From the IMG/VR virus record IMGVR_UViG_3300044635_002180, positions 52,216 to 116,215 of that record: a DNA stretch of 64,000 bases; one strand, written 5' to 3'. How positions within the stretch are numbered: the stretch's first letter is position 1; every line of letters starts with the position of its first letter. Shown here one piece after another: positions 1-8,659 of this stretch. The position numbers and the translations under genes were made by a program. This stretch comes from a virus. A model generated the notes under the pieces. That model was not told the origin of the DNA and searched no databases. It worked only from the letters and a program-made list of their open reading frames with translations.

Positions 1-50
1 AATGCTGTTGCATCAACAAGTTGAGGGGCTGTTGTTTTAATTAAAATCAT
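1..50 (-). CDS. N-terminus of an unidentified protein, cut by the window edge
   Basis: The ATG at 48-50 overlaps the TGA of the upstream hub-like gene as ATGA, and the frame stays open for 16 codons to the window edge (starts MILIKTTAPQLVDA). The tight overlap and shared strand indicate the next gene of the baseplate operon. Too little sequence remains for identification. Confidence 0.6.
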   Translation of the reverse strand, partial: MILIKTTAPQLVDATA

Positions 51-1483
51 TTTGTTTGTTCAAATTTATATGTTTTAACTGCTTCAATGATGTTGTAGTA
101 ACTGTTGCCCATGAACACATGAGATACGCTGATGATGAACCATCTGCCTATCAAATTATTATCCACACCTGAACCAGCTACATCAGATTCAGTGGCAATG
201 TCTATAAAATGCCCGCTGCGTCTGTGTGTACTGCCTACAGTTCTAAACACAATGTTGTCACCACCGCTAATTATTAAATCCATGAGCATATTGTTGCGAA
301 CATTGTAGTTATAATCAAGCGGCAATGCATTAGTTATAATTTTAGGCTTTAAAAAACTATAATTCTCAATGTCAGCCAACTCAACTGATGGTTTAATGTT
401 GGGTGATTTATTCTTGAATGGATCCACATACAGTTTACTGTAATCTTTCAACACATTCTTAATGCTACCATCTTCACAATTGAAATAAAAATTTCTATCA
501 CCAGGGAAAAATGTGGCAAGCACATTGTTGGTAATGCTGCGAGTAAATTCATTGCCATTGAGTGGTGAAAGTTTATGTTCAAGAATATTACTCATTGTTC
601 GCAGCCTTGTGCCAAGAGTATTGTCTGATGTATTTTCTTTTGCACCAGCACCGCTGCCTACAATGAATGTTTCAAGAACATATTCCTCAGGATTTGTCTT
701 TTGCAATTCAAACAATTTTGCAAACGAAATGTTCTTAAACTTATTGATGGAATAATCATAATAGAACAGGCACGGGTCTCTATCTTTTTCTGATTGATGC
801 AAAGAGTTTACATACATCATGCTTTGAAATGCATTGGATGTGCTTCTGCTGTACCACATGATTTTTGTAGCACCCAAATCAAAATTAGCTACATCAATTA
901 TTTTTTCTTGTTCGCCTTCATCTATACCATAAGTTCGCAAAATAATATCCTTGAGCAATTCACCCGTTAAGATAGAACGCTCTGAGTTGTTCATATCACG
1001 CAAAGCTACATCAGGATTTTTCTTTTGTGCAACTTGTGCAGATGAAAAGAGATCTGAATTTTCAATTGCCATTTGATGCTTGATGTCCCTAAAGTTCATT
1101 ATGTTGATATTAGAAGCATTATCATCACTATCTTGCAGCTCATTGATGCAAAAAACATAAGTCAGCCCAAAAGCTTTTCTCAATTCATCATTATTATAAT
1201 CATTTTTTAAATTGCCAGATACATTGGGCATGATATCTACAGCCAAATAATCTCTATTGTTGCCAGCAAAATTTAATGCTCTTTGTTTATCAACATCAGC
1301 TTGCAATATGTCTCTTGTGTTGTTGATGATGATGGAGCCAGATATAAACGGAATGAATACATTGTCAGTTATGGTGAGATTGCTGATGGTATCGGCAGTA
1401 AGCAATCTCTTGTTCTTTGTTGTTGCATCTCCAATGAAAACATTGTAAGAAAAGAATCTGTTGTCAAATTTTTCAATGTTCAT
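47..1483 (-). CDS. Baseplate hub-type structural protein (gp27-like, tentative)
   Basis: 478 aa, soluble, no signal peptide or membrane segment. The N-terminal part (about residues 30-60, SNLTITDNVFIPFISGSIII) resembles the first beta-domain of myovirus hub proteins of the gp27 type, and the length is a little above T4 gp27 (about 390 aa). The C-terminal part (RWFIISVSHVFMGNSYYNIIEAVKTY) also looks like the end of a hub beta-barrel. It starts by ATGA overlap with the gp53-like gene and its own TGA overlaps the next start, so it is translated as part of the baseplate operon. Position after gp48-like and gp53-like genes fits a central baseplate role. The specific assignment to gp27 is an inference from weak resemblance and context. 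Confidence 0.5.
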   Translation of the reverse strand: MNIEKFDNRFFSYNVFIGDATTKNKRLLTADTISNLTITDNVFIPFISGSIIINNTRDILQADVDKQRALNFAGNNRDYLAVDIMPNVSGNLKNDYNNDELRKAFGLTYVFCINELQDSDDNASNINIMNFRDIKHQMAIENSDLFSSAQVAQKKNPDVALRDMNNSERSILTGELLKDIILRTYGIDEGEQEKIIDVANFDLGATKIMWYSRSTSNAFQSMMYVNSLHQSEKDRDPCLFYYDYSINKFKNISFAKLFELQKTNPEEYVLETFIVGSGAGAKENTSDNTLGTRLRTMSNILEHKLSPLNGNEFTRSITNNVLATFFPGDRNFYFNCEDGSIKNVLKDYSKLYVDPFKNKSPNIKPSVELADIENYSFLKPKIITNALPLDYNYNVRNNMLMDLIISGGDNIVFRTVGSTHRRSGHFIDIATESDVAGSGVDNNLIGRWFIISVSHVFMGNSYYNIIEAVKTYKFEQTK

Positions 1484-1845
1484 ACTTGTTTGATTGCTTG
1501 TAGAATTGTTTGCAGATATTCACGACGAGGCACTACAAACACTGAGCCTGCTGCTGGAATATTTATTGGATCGAGATTGTTCATGATGGCAATCAACCAC
1601 CACAAGTGCATAGTATTGTATAACCTGTAACTGATTGCTGTCAGTGGCATGTTGCTGTCAATAAAAACATACTCAACATATTGTTCATCTATGTTGGTTA
1701 AATCAACAACGACTTTGTTGCTAATGTTGTAATAGTAATAGTTGCTTGCATCCTGCGTTTGGTATACATTCAAGATATTTTCGTAATACTCACCTGCAAT
1801 TGGCGGTATATCATTTATATTTACTGGTTTTTGTGGAACTTGCAT
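1480..1845 (-). CDS. 53: Baseplate wedge subunit gp53-like
   Basis: 121 aa from the ATG at 1843-1845, which lies 2 nt after the TAA of the preceding gene; a GTG at 1861-1863 would overlap that gene and is less likely. The signature is the segment YRLYNTMHLWWLIAIMNNLD followed by a proline-flanked strand and VVPRREYL, which is the LysM-like core of T4 gp53 (SYKLYG..DYWWLV...N...P....G..I..P). gp53 joins wedge subunits in the T4 baseplate. It is shorter than T4 gp53 (about 196 aa), mainly at the C-terminus. It is translationally coupled on both sides (TAA-AT-ATG before, ATGA after). Confidence 0.75.
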   Translation of the reverse strand: MQVPQKPVNINDIPPIAGEYYENILNVYQTQDASNYYYYNISNKVVVDLTNIDEQYVEYVFIDSNMPLTAISYRLYNTMHLWWLIAIMNNLDPINIPAAGSVFVVPRREYLQTILQAIKQV

Positions 1846-1846
1846 A

Positions 1847-2989
1847 TTAAAAGGATATACCACCTGTATTTGATTGTTTCCACATCTCTAGCAGCATATT
1901 GCTGTTATTAACATTGAGTGATCCAAATGTAATTGATACATCATAAGCATCTGGCATGATTGCTGGTATAGAGGCATTGAGCCCCTTAATGGAAGTTTGT
2001 GGCATGTTTATATTTACATGCCTTCTATTGCCTATGAATTTAATATTCAATGATTCAAGATATCCATATTGTATATAGCAAACACCTGGCACATTAACAG
2101 TGTACATTTTTGGCATCTCAAGCAATGACTTGGTTACTCGTTGCGGGGTGTTTTGAAAAATTAACAACCAAAGAAATTGATAATTTGCACATGCTTGCTC
2201 AAATGTTTGTGTATTAAACAATGGAAAATTAAATGTTACAGATGGGCTGTTGGAATGTGCTGGATCAAACATTCTAGGTTTTTCAATGTATTGACCTGGT
2301 GCGGAAATTTTAGCAAAACCTGCAACTGTATCTTGCATTTGATTTATGCTATTTGATAGAGGATATGAAAGATCAGGCCAAGCATTTGTAATGCTGCTGA
2401 AAGCTTGATCATCTAAATACGGAAGCAAATATTTAAACTTAGTAGGTGCAAGTGAATATAAATTTTTGTAAGGCTGCATCCATAACGAACCAGGGAAGTC
2501 ATATTTAGCATTAATATCTGCTGCTTCTCGTGCACCACTATTGATTGCATTTTGAGTATCTTTTGCTAATTGAGTAGCTCCAGCTAAGCCATCTGATATA
2601 GCTCCAAGTCCTGCTTTTTTAGCTATGGTGGTTAGAAGATTAACAGAAGATTCACCTGCAGCCACTGCAGCTTCAGATGCATAGAGCAGTGCTGCAATAA
2701 CAGATGTATCCTCAACTCTATATTCTGAAATATCTCCGCGGGGAACTAATTTTTTGTTGAATCCAGCATATGCTACTGGTGTAGTAGTCCAGTCAAAATC
2801 ATCGCAAACATTTATATAACTACTTGCACCACTATTTCTAGCCAATGGTCTTGCAGCAACTGTATTGCCATTTGATAATGTTTGAGTGCGCAAAGCAGAA
2901 GAACCACCTGCGGGCATAGCCTTTACATACGGATATGGAGTGTTTCCAAATTTTTCCTGATCAGTAAGGTTGAATAATGATTGCGCCAT
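1847..2989 (-). CDS. Baseplate tail-tube cap protein (gp48-like, tentative)
   Basis: 380 aa, close to T4 gp48 (364 aa). The C-terminal third (about residues 270-375) has the alternating beta pattern of a tube-type domain (SVTFNFPLFNT, YLESLNIKFIGNRRHVNINMP, DAYDVSITFGSLNVNNSNML), the form used by gp48 and gp54 to cap the hub and start tube polymerisation. The middle segment (about 105-165) is Ala-rich and helical. A late promoter octamer lies 5 nt before the ATG. It sits between the tape measure and the gp53-like gene, as in T4-type tail clusters (29-48-54). Structural role is well supported; gp48 identity is inferred. Confidence 0.5.
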   Translation of the reverse strand: MAQSLFNLTDQEKFGNTPYPYVKAMPAGGSSALRTQTLSNGNTVAARPLARNSGASSYINVCDDFDWTTTPVAYAGFNKKLVPRGDISEYRVEDTSVIAALLYASEAAVAAGESSVNLLTTIAKKAGLGAISDGLAGATQLAKDTQNAINSGAREAADINAKYDFPGSLWMQPYKNLYSLAPTKFKYLLPYLDDQAFSSITNAWPDLSYPLSNSINQMQDTVAGFAKISAPGQYIEKPRMFDPAHSNSPSVTFNFPLFNTQTFEQACANYQFLWLLIFQNTPQRVTKSLLEMPKMYTVNVPGVCYIQYGYLESLNIKFIGNRRHVNINMPQTSIKGLNASIPAIMPDAYDVSITFGSLNVNNSNMLLEMWKQSNTGGISF

Positions 2990-2994
2990 GCATA

Positions 2995-3002
2995 TATTTA
3001 TG
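2995..3002 (-). promoter_or_regulatory. Late promoter, CATAAATA, 5 nt before ATG
   Basis: Minus strand reads CATAAATA-TATGC-ATG at 2989. T4-type late octamer; predicted transcription start at the start codon of the gp48-like gene. Confidence 0.8.
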
Positions 3003-3021
3003 TATGTAATGCAAAATCATC

Positions 3022-4920
3022 TCATGCATAACCAGCTGCTAACATTTGCTGTCTTACCTGCGTAGCAGTGTATTGCAAAGGAAATACATTATAATCTGTT
3101 GCTTGCATGTCTTTAGTTTGTTTTTGTGCAGCAGAAGAACTAAATCCAATTGAATTTACTGTTTTTTCTATTCTCAGCAATATGTCGTTTGTAATGGTTA
3201 TGGCTCTAATTTGTGCATCTGCTTTAGAATCTTGTGTCTTTTTTAAAGCTTCAAACAGACCTTTTAAGCCTTCATTATTCAATTGTGTAGCAGCTGCAAC
3301 ATTTGTTTTGTCATTAACCTTTAAATTAGGCGCTGTTTCAGCATCAGCAGCATTTGATGCTTGAGTTTCTTCAGTTGTTGAAAAGTAACCTTCAACTGAG
3401 TTCCACATTGATTTGGCCCATTCAACTGGTTTGGATACAATTTTCTTAACAAAAGATTTCATTGCTTCAATTTTAGTTGCAAGTGCGTTTTTGATGGTGC
3501 CGATAAAGTCAAACTTCTCAATTTCAAATTTCTCTGTTGTAATTGGTGTTGCAGCTTCTTGTTCTCCAGAGGTTATTAATGATGTTACCCATTCATACAC
3601 AGATGCAGCAGCATCAAATACAGCCCCTGCAGGTGATAATATGCCTTTGCCAATTAATTTGAGACCATCAACATAGTTTCCATTCTTGATCATTCCAATG
3701 CCATCAATGATGTCATGCACACCTTTGAACAAAGGCATTTTTTTAATTTTCTCCCAAATGCTTGAAAATTTTTCGCCAATATTATCAAAGAAATTAGCAA
3801 GCCCTAAACTTTTATTTTGAGCAGCTTTGTCTTTTTCTGTGTATGTAAAATCTCTGTACAGACTATAGAAGTCAGCAATTATGCCAAACCCTGGTATTGC
3901 ACCAGCTAATTCCAACAAAGTGCCAAGGTAATCGCCCTCCTTAAATTTTTCATATGCAAAATATAAATTTATTATGTCACCCAATCCAGGTACAAGTTTA
4001 AAAAGCTTTAGACCTTTTTTGAGTATATCACCAAACATGCCTCCTAGACTCTTCAAAAAAGTCTTTATAGCATCTGTTCCAGGTATGCTTTTAATTAGAT
4101 CTTTGCCCATATCAAAAACACCAGATAGACTTTTGAAAATTTTATCCTTTGCCTCCACCAATCCTTTTTTAATTGAATCAGGGAGAAGATCAAAAAGCGT
4201 TTCTGGCAATTTAAGAACTGTATCACCCATTGATTTAAGAGCTTTAAAACCTTTGTCAAAAACAAACGATATTAATGATGTTATTTTGCCCAATGTCTTT
4301 TTAACCATTTTTTCACCAAGCTTAACAGCTAATTTTCCTATTTGAGACAGTCCACTTCCTATGTCACTGCCAAAAGCCAGCAAACCTCCACCAAGCAACA
4401 GACCAAGTCCACTTAGCAGAGATGCCCAATCAAATGATTGCTTGTTATCTGCTTTTTTGTTGGAAAAGACATCAACCAAGTCTTTGATAACATCTTTGTC
4501 AATGCCTGCAATATAAACCTTCTTAGCATCATCCCTCTGAGTTAGCCTGTTGATATCTTCTTGTTCTGCTTGTTGTTTTTGTGCTTCTGCAGTCTCGTCT
4601 GAAGATTTTGTCAATACATCAAGCTTATCAAACATTTTTGTGCTTGCATCTTTTTGCTCTTTGCGTTCTTTTTCTTTATCAGATTTAAAAGCATCATTGA
4701 ATTTCTTGATTAAGTTGTCAATGCTCTTGTTGTCTAGTGAAACAATTTCACCTTGTCCTTTGGATTTGTTGTCATTGTCTTGCTGATCATCCCGGCTTAT
4801 GATGCTTGGTGCAGCTTCGTTAACAGCATTTTTTGACTGCTTGACATTGCTAATGTTACGCAGCTCATCTACAACTTCTTTTAGTTGCTTGATAAAATTA
4901 TCCAAAAATACTTGTTCCAC
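3022..4920 (-). CDS. Tape measure protein (gp29-like)
   Basis: 632 aa, near T4 gp29 (590 aa). A charged, coiled-coil-prone N-terminus (residues 1-150, rich in K/E/Q/D) is followed by a Gly-rich hydrophobic stretch (SLLSGLGLLLGGGLLAFGSD, about 168-187) and several hydrophobic helices (GLGDIINLYFAYEKF, LGTLLELAGAIPGFGIIADF), a typical tape measure profile. It lies after two small chaperone-like genes and before the baseplate cap, the usual place. The start is GTG at 4918-4920: a late promoter octamer ends exactly 5 nt upstream, the spacing seen at other late genes, and an overlapping out-of-frame ATG at 4922-4924 stops after 8 codons. Function is inferred from composition, length and position. 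Confidence 0.7.
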   Translation of the reverse strand: MEQVFLDNFIKQLKEVVDELRNISNVKQSKNAVNEAAPSIISRDDQQDNDNKSKGQGEIVSLDNKSIDNLIKKFNDAFKSDKEKERKEQKDASTKMFDKLDVLTKSSDETAEAQKQQAEQEDINRLTQRDDAKKVYIAGIDKDVIKDLVDVFSNKKADNKQSFDWASLLSGLGLLLGGGLLAFGSDIGSGLSQIGKLAVKLGEKMVKKTLGKITSLISFVFDKGFKALKSMGDTVLKLPETLFDLLPDSIKKGLVEAKDKIFKSLSGVFDMGKDLIKSIPGTDAIKTFLKSLGGMFGDILKKGLKLFKLVPGLGDIINLYFAYEKFKEGDYLGTLLELAGAIPGFGIIADFYSLYRDFTYTEKDKAAQNKSLGLANFFDNIGEKFSSIWEKIKKMPLFKGVHDIIDGIGMIKNGNYVDGLKLIGKGILSPAGAVFDAAASVYEWVTSLITSGEQEAATPITTEKFEIEKFDFIGTIKNALATKIEAMKSFVKKIVSKPVEWAKSMWNSVEGYFSTTEETQASNAADAETAPNLKVNDKTNVAAATQLNNEGLKGLFEALKKTQDSKADAQIRAITITNDILLRIEKTVNSIGFSSSAAQKQTKDMQATDYNVFPLQYTATQVRQQMLAAGYA

Positions 4921-4925
4921 TCATG

Positions 4926-4933
4926 TATTTATG
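4926..4933 (-). promoter_or_regulatory. Late promoter, CATAAATA, 5 nt before GTG
   Basis: Minus strand reads CATAAATA-CATGA-GTG at 4920. The constant 5-nt spacing selects GTG as the start. Confidence 0.8.
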
Positions 4934-4945
4934 GTTTATAAACTG

Positions 4946-5656
4946 TTAGAATAGTGGAGTCTGTATATCAAGATTTTTGCCGTTAAATGCTTGTTCAATT
5001 ACATCTTTTGCTTTTGTAATAAACTTTGCAACAGCATTATTGACTGATGCAGGCATTTGTTCTGCAATCTTTACATAAGAGCCAATGTCAGCAACATCAT
5101 CAAAACACACACTTTCATTTCGGATAGTTAATTTTTTAATGTGTTTAACAATTTCCAATACAAAGTAATCAGATGCAAGCTCTGAAGCACTGCGTGATGC
5201 ATTTTTGTTGCTGTTGATGAACCAATTGTTTATATCAGAATCGCGTTGCAGATCAGGCAGCTGCATCTCTACCATTATAGCTTCACCAAATGTTGCTGTA
5301 GCTTGTTGCAACTTTTCAACATCAATTGTTTTAGCGAAGGCATTTATTTCTTGAATTTGCTCTTTTGTTTCTTCTTCCTCTGCTTTAAGATTCAACAATA
5401 TAAACTCCCGATCAAATGTTGATACATCATTGCTGCTATCATCACAGCAGTTGTCTGTAATGATGCTGTTGAGTGCATTTATAATGCGAATATTATCCAA
5501 AGGGTTGTTGTTGATGTTGCCAATGATTTTTTTCTGCTGGAGCACACTAATGGGTCTGAATTTTTTTGTTTTCTTGGCCATTGGAACGTAGATATCAACA
5601 ATGGATTCATTGTTGATTGCTTCAAGATCTTTAAAAATTGCATCAAACTTATTCAT
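4946..5656 (-). CDS. Small tail/baseplate protein, possible gp26-type assembly factor
   Basis: 236 aa, acidic, no catalytic motif. The segment KKFRPISVLQQKKIIGNINN (about 31-50) resembles the conserved N-terminal motif of the T4 gp26 baseplate-hub family (polar region followed by IRPFTVKEEK...). It overlaps the upstream gene by 8 nt without its own promoter and lies directly before the tape measure, where tail assembly chaperones are usually encoded. The role as chaperone or hub assembly protein is an inference from this position and weak similarity. Confidence 0.4.
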   Translation of the reverse strand: MNKFDAIFKDLEAINNESIVDIYVPMAKKTKKFRPISVLQQKKIIGNINNNPLDNIRIINALNSIITDNCCDDSSNDVSTFDREFILLNLKAEEEETKEQIQEINAFAKTIDVEKLQQATATFGEAIMVEMQLPDLQRDSDINNWFINSNKNASRSASELASDYFVLEIVKHIKKLTIRNESVCFDDVADIGSYVKIAEQMPASVNNAVAKFITKAKDVIEQAFNGKNLDIQTPLF

Positions 5657-6503
5657 GTGTATTAAGCATACTTAGTGCATTGTTGCTGTTTTTCAATGCT
5701 TCGTTTTGTTGTGCTTGCTCCTCATTATAAAATGACATGAAGAGTTTAGCATCTGCTGGAGTTAAATTATTATAATCACTGCATGATAGATGCAGCTTTG
5801 TTAAGCAAAAGTATTTTTGTCTAAAGTAATTGAACAAATCTTCTCTAAAAATAATTTTTAATATTTCAAATATGCTTGAGTTAAAGGGGTTTATGCTGAT
5901 GGCATCAAATCCTAATGAAGTTACTTGTGGTATGAAATTTATTTTAGCATATTTTTGCTGCTCTCTACCAATATAATCAGCAAGTTTACGCAAAATATTG
6001 GCATTCACAATGTTTAACAATTTATCCTTTTGTTGAGCATTGAGATCATTGAGTAACAGCCCATTTATGCCATACAGTGAATTAATGAGTGCATTATCTG
6101 CATTTAAATGCAGCTTTGTTGGTGCATTGAACTCAAAACAAATGTTGTCAATTGTTATTGTTTGTTTTTCCACATCAACTTGATTGAGTTGATCAATTAT
6201 GCTTTCCAAATCAATGTTTATAGCAGAATTTTCTGCATTTACTAGTTTTAGTGTGCTGCTGTAACTTATGCTCTTTATTTTGCACAGTATTGCGAACTTA
6301 TCTATAATTGTCAAGTGGTTGCTTGCTAAATTTTCATTAAAGATGCAGCATTTTTGTATAATGTAATCAAAATACTTTTCTATCTCCTCATTGTTATCTT
6401 CCAACAAGAATTTTTGCAAGTTTTCATGCAATTCATTGGTGATGCTCTTTACAGAAATGATTGTTTTGCAACTTGGCAATGTTATTTTTGATGTAAATGT
6501 CAT
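5649..6503 (-). CDS. Possible baseplate hub assembly protein (gp26/gp51-like)
   Basis: 284 aa, mostly helical. The C-terminal half contains IIFREDLFNYFRQKYFCLTK followed by a Pro/Ala-rich loop and LFMSFYNEEQAQQ, a pattern typical of T4-type hub chaperones in which a helical domain ends in a polar tail. ATGA overlap at both ends shows tight coupling to its neighbours in the operon (tube-domain protein, the 236-aa protein, tape measure). Context supports a role in tail assembly; the exact T4 equivalent is not certain. Confidence 0.4.
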   Translation of the reverse strand: MTFTSKITLPSCKTIISVKSITNELHENLQKFLLEDNNEEIEKYFDYIIQKCCIFNENLASNHLTIIDKFAILCKIKSISYSSTLKLVNAENSAINIDLESIIDQLNQVDVEKQTITIDNICFEFNAPTKLHLNADNALINSLYGINGLLLNDLNAQQKDKLLNIVNANILRKLADYIGREQQKYAKINFIPQVTSLGFDAISINPFNSSIFEILKIIFREDLFNYFRQKYFCLTKLHLSCSDYNNLTPADAKLFMSFYNEEQAQQNEALKNSNNALSMLNTHE

Positions 6504-7195
6504 GTATTATTAACATTTACACTATAATTATCAAAACACCACGTGACAGATCGCATTTCAGGTGTTCCTTGATCTTCATTATACGAATATTTTTTGCCAT
6601 CCACACCAAATGGTGCGCAGTTGTAAAAATTATACACCTTTCTAATGGGCCTAAAAGCATTGTTGTCATAAGGTGCAACAGGGGTGTGCTTTTGTCGACC
6701 AAAAGATATCAATTGTATTCTAGGAACTCGTACACGCTCATTTGCATTTTGATAAGCAAAATATCCATTGTAGCTGCTAACAATTACCCAAGGACGAATT
6801 ACAAAATCAACAAAATCAGAATTTGTTTCACGAAAAGTTGTGGCAATGCTCTTGCCTGCAAATGCATCACGTGCTCCAGCAACACCAGGCTTTGTAAAGC
6901 CACCAAAATTATAGTTTCCAGCTGGAGATATATTGTATCTATCATCTGGAAGTGTTACTGAATCTACAAAAAAACATCCAACCTCAGACGTGCTCTGCAA
7001 CTGTTGCTTGGTTAAATCATCATAAGCATCAGAAACCAACCAATCATTTGTTCTTATAGCTTCAAGCTGAGCTATTTGCTGCTTTACAGTTTGAGGAAAG
7101 CCATGTATAATTAATACCCACTGTGAATTGAGTGCTAAATTATACTCGTAACGCTCGAGTAAAGTAAGATAAGATTCTCTAGGTGATTGTGCCAC
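6500..7195 (-). CDS. Tube-domain baseplate protein (gp54/gp48 type, tentative)
   Basis: 231 aa. The first part is helical (ALNSQWVLIIHGFP onwards); from about residue 75 the pattern is that of a tail tube fold: SVTLPDDRYN, FRETNSDFVDFVIRPWVIVSSYNGYFA, and the final RSVTWCFDNYSV. Comparable proteins start the inner tube at the baseplate (gp54 in T4). Start is GTG at 7193-7195: a late promoter octamer ends 5 nt upstream and no in-frame ATG follows nearby. It is followed by ATGA-coupled small genes. Fold and context are well supported, exact role is inferred. Confidence 0.5.
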   Translation of the reverse strand: MAQSPRESYLTLLERYEYNLALNSQWVLIIHGFPQTVKQQIAQLEAIRTNDWLVSDAYDDLTKQQLQSTSEVGCFFVDSVTLPDDRYNISPAGNYNFGGFTKPGVAGARDAFAGKSIATTFRETNSDFVDFVIRPWVIVSSYNGYFAYQNANERVRVPRIQLISFGRQKHTPVAPYDNNAFRPIRKVYNFYNCAPFGVDGKKYSYNEDQGTPEMRSVTWCFDNYSVNVNNT

Positions 7196-7200
7196 CTAAT

Positions 7201-7208
7201 TATTTATT
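7201..7208 (-). promoter_or_regulatory. Late promoter, AATAAATA, 5 nt before GTG
   Basis: Minus strand reads AATAAATA-ATTAG-GTG at 7195. Confidence 0.75.
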
Positions 7209-7755
7209 ATGCTGGTGCGTTCTCTTCAAAGAAGTGATAAGATATAGTCGCATCAAAGAATACTGGCTGACCTGTACCTTCTGCCATGTTGTATTGAATT
7301 TGACCCACTTGGCGAATACCTGTACCAACTAATTTAAATGTTGATATTGGCTCAAGAGCTTTGTTGAGCTGCACCAATGTAATGGTGTTGGCACGAGAAG
7401 CAATGTTGTAATCACCTGTGCTTGTTGCATCATCAAAAACGCGACGAGATTCAGCTAAAAACTTATTTCTAAGTTGGGAATCTGCATCACAATAAAAATT
7501 GAGCGTATAACCTTCAGCACCAGGGTATGTTGCTACACCTGCAATGTTGAACGGCAAACCCATGAATTTAGTCTGCACATTGGTAATGCCACGTGCAGGT
7601 AGTGTTGCTGTTCTTGCGTAAATTAATTCACTTTCATCAAAAATAGCGCCACCAGCAAATGTAATGTTGATCACACGAAAGAGGAAGTCGCGTGAAAATT
7701 CTCTTGCAAGTGCGCGATCATAAAAATTACCAATGGTTTGATTAGTCTGTGCCAT
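7207..7755 (-). CDS. Tail tube protein (gp19-like)
   Basis: 182 aa, similar in length to T4 gp19 (163 aa). The order of motifs fits the tube family: an N-terminal EFSRDFLFRVINI strand, the ARTATLPARGI loop, an internal FNIAGVATYPGAEGYTLNFYCD hairpin, the helix LRNKFLAESRRVF and final strands (FKLVGTGIRQVGQIQYNM, VFFDATISYHFF). It would form the inner tube within the sheath. It has its own strong late promoter, which suits an abundant protein. Two other tube-type proteins lie in this cluster (6500-7195, 13402-13986), so which one forms the main tube needs structural comparison; this one matches the family best. Confidence 0.65.
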   Translation of the reverse strand: MAQTNQTIGNFYDRALAREFSRDFLFRVINITFAGGAIFDESELIYARTATLPARGITNVQTKFMGLPFNIAGVATYPGAEGYTLNFYCDADSQLRNKFLAESRRVFDDATSTGDYNIASRANTITLVQLNKALEPISTFKLVGTGIRQVGQIQYNMAEGTGQPVFFDATISYHFFEENAPA

Positions 7756-7760
7756 GCATT

Positions 7761-7768
7761 TATTTATT
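7761..7768 (-). promoter_or_regulatory. Late promoter, AATAAATA, 5 nt before ATG
   Basis: Minus strand reads AATAAATA-AATGC-ATG at 7755. Confidence 0.8.
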
Positions 7769-7791
7769 CATCACCGATGCAAATAGTTGAT

Positions 7792-8646
7792 TTATTTTGT
7801 TGCTTGCTTAGCAATATTTTGGGCATTGCGATACATTCTCATGGCAACGCCCTTGTCTTGTGCTTTGGGTTTGCTGGCTGCAATGTAATCATCATTGTCA
7901 AGATATTCCTTTGCTGCTTGCTTGTAAAGACCTTTGTTAATCAATTCAATTGTTTTTGGTGAGCCAGACAAATCACCTCTAAAAATACCATTGAGAATAG
8001 TAATTTTAAAATCATCACTGTATTCTTTAAACTTAGGAAATAAACGCTGAGCTATTTGCACTTTGCTGTTGATATCTACATCAAGCAAGTCATTTATTTC
8101 TTTGTCTGACAATGTTTTGCCTTTATACTTTTTTAATTCGCTTTTTGATTTAATCAAATGCCCATATCCAATGGTCCATTTGCCTTTGGTATCTTTGTAT
8201 AGTCGTGATTTTTTTCCTTCATCTTGTTTGAGCATTTGTCTTGCTTTGTTGTAAAACTCCTGACTCAATTGTTTGTTGGCTGCATTAGGAACCTGTTGTT
8301 TTTTTGCAGCTGCATCAGCATAGGATTGTTTTTCTTTTGCTGTGGGTGGCTTCGGCCTATAGTTTTTCCAAGCAGCATTAATTTTAGATGCAATGTTTTG
8401 CACCTTTGGAGCATTTTGTTGCTGCACAGCACTGTTCTCAATTTGCTCCACCTGTTCAGGCGTTTTTTGCTGTAGGATCTGCTCAACTTTTTGTTTAATT
8501 TCATTCAATTTGGGTACAATGTAACCTACATCAACGATGCCAAGCATTAATGCAGTAGCAATCAAAGCTTTTGGCGAATTAATGATGTTTTTTATTGATT
8601 CACTTACAAGTTGTTGTGAGCATGCTTCATTGAATGGGGACTTCAT
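7792..8646 (-). CDS. T4-type lysozyme with N-terminal hydrophobic segment
   Basis: 284 aa. Residues about 128-280 are a GH24 (T4 lysozyme) domain that cleaves peptidoglycan between MurNAc and GlcNAc. The catalytic triad is E143, D152 and T158 in DEGKKSRLYKDTKGKWTIGY, with the same spacing as T4 E11/D20/T26. Upstream are a hydrophobic stretch (ALIATALMLGIVDVGYIVP, about 27-45) and a Gln/Ala/Lys-rich linker (60-125). It is about 120 residues longer than free T4 lysozyme. Its place inside the tail cluster with a late promoter suggests a virion-associated or membrane-anchored lysozyme rather than, or in addition to, the lysis enzyme; no holin is seen nearby. Confidence 0.85.
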   Translation of the reverse strand: MKSPFNEACSQQLVSESIKNIINSPKALIATALMLGIVDVGYIVPKLNEIKQKVEQILQQKTPEQVEQIENSAVQQQNAPKVQNIASKINAAWKNYRPKPPTAKEKQSYADAAAKKQQVPNAANKQLSQEFYNKARQMLKQDEGKKSRLYKDTKGKWTIGYGHLIKSKSELKKYKGKTLSDKEINDLLDVDINSKVQIAQRLFPKFKEYSDDFKITILNGIFRGDLSGSPKTIELINKGLYKQAAKEYLDNDDYIAASKPKAQDKGVAMRMYRNAQNIAKQATK

Positions 8647-8651
8647 CTTGT

Positions 8652-8659
8652 TATTTATG
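8652..8659 (-). promoter_or_regulatory. Late promoter, CATAAATA, 5 nt before ATG
   Basis: Minus strand reads CATAAATA-ACAAG-ATG at 8646. Confidence 0.8.
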
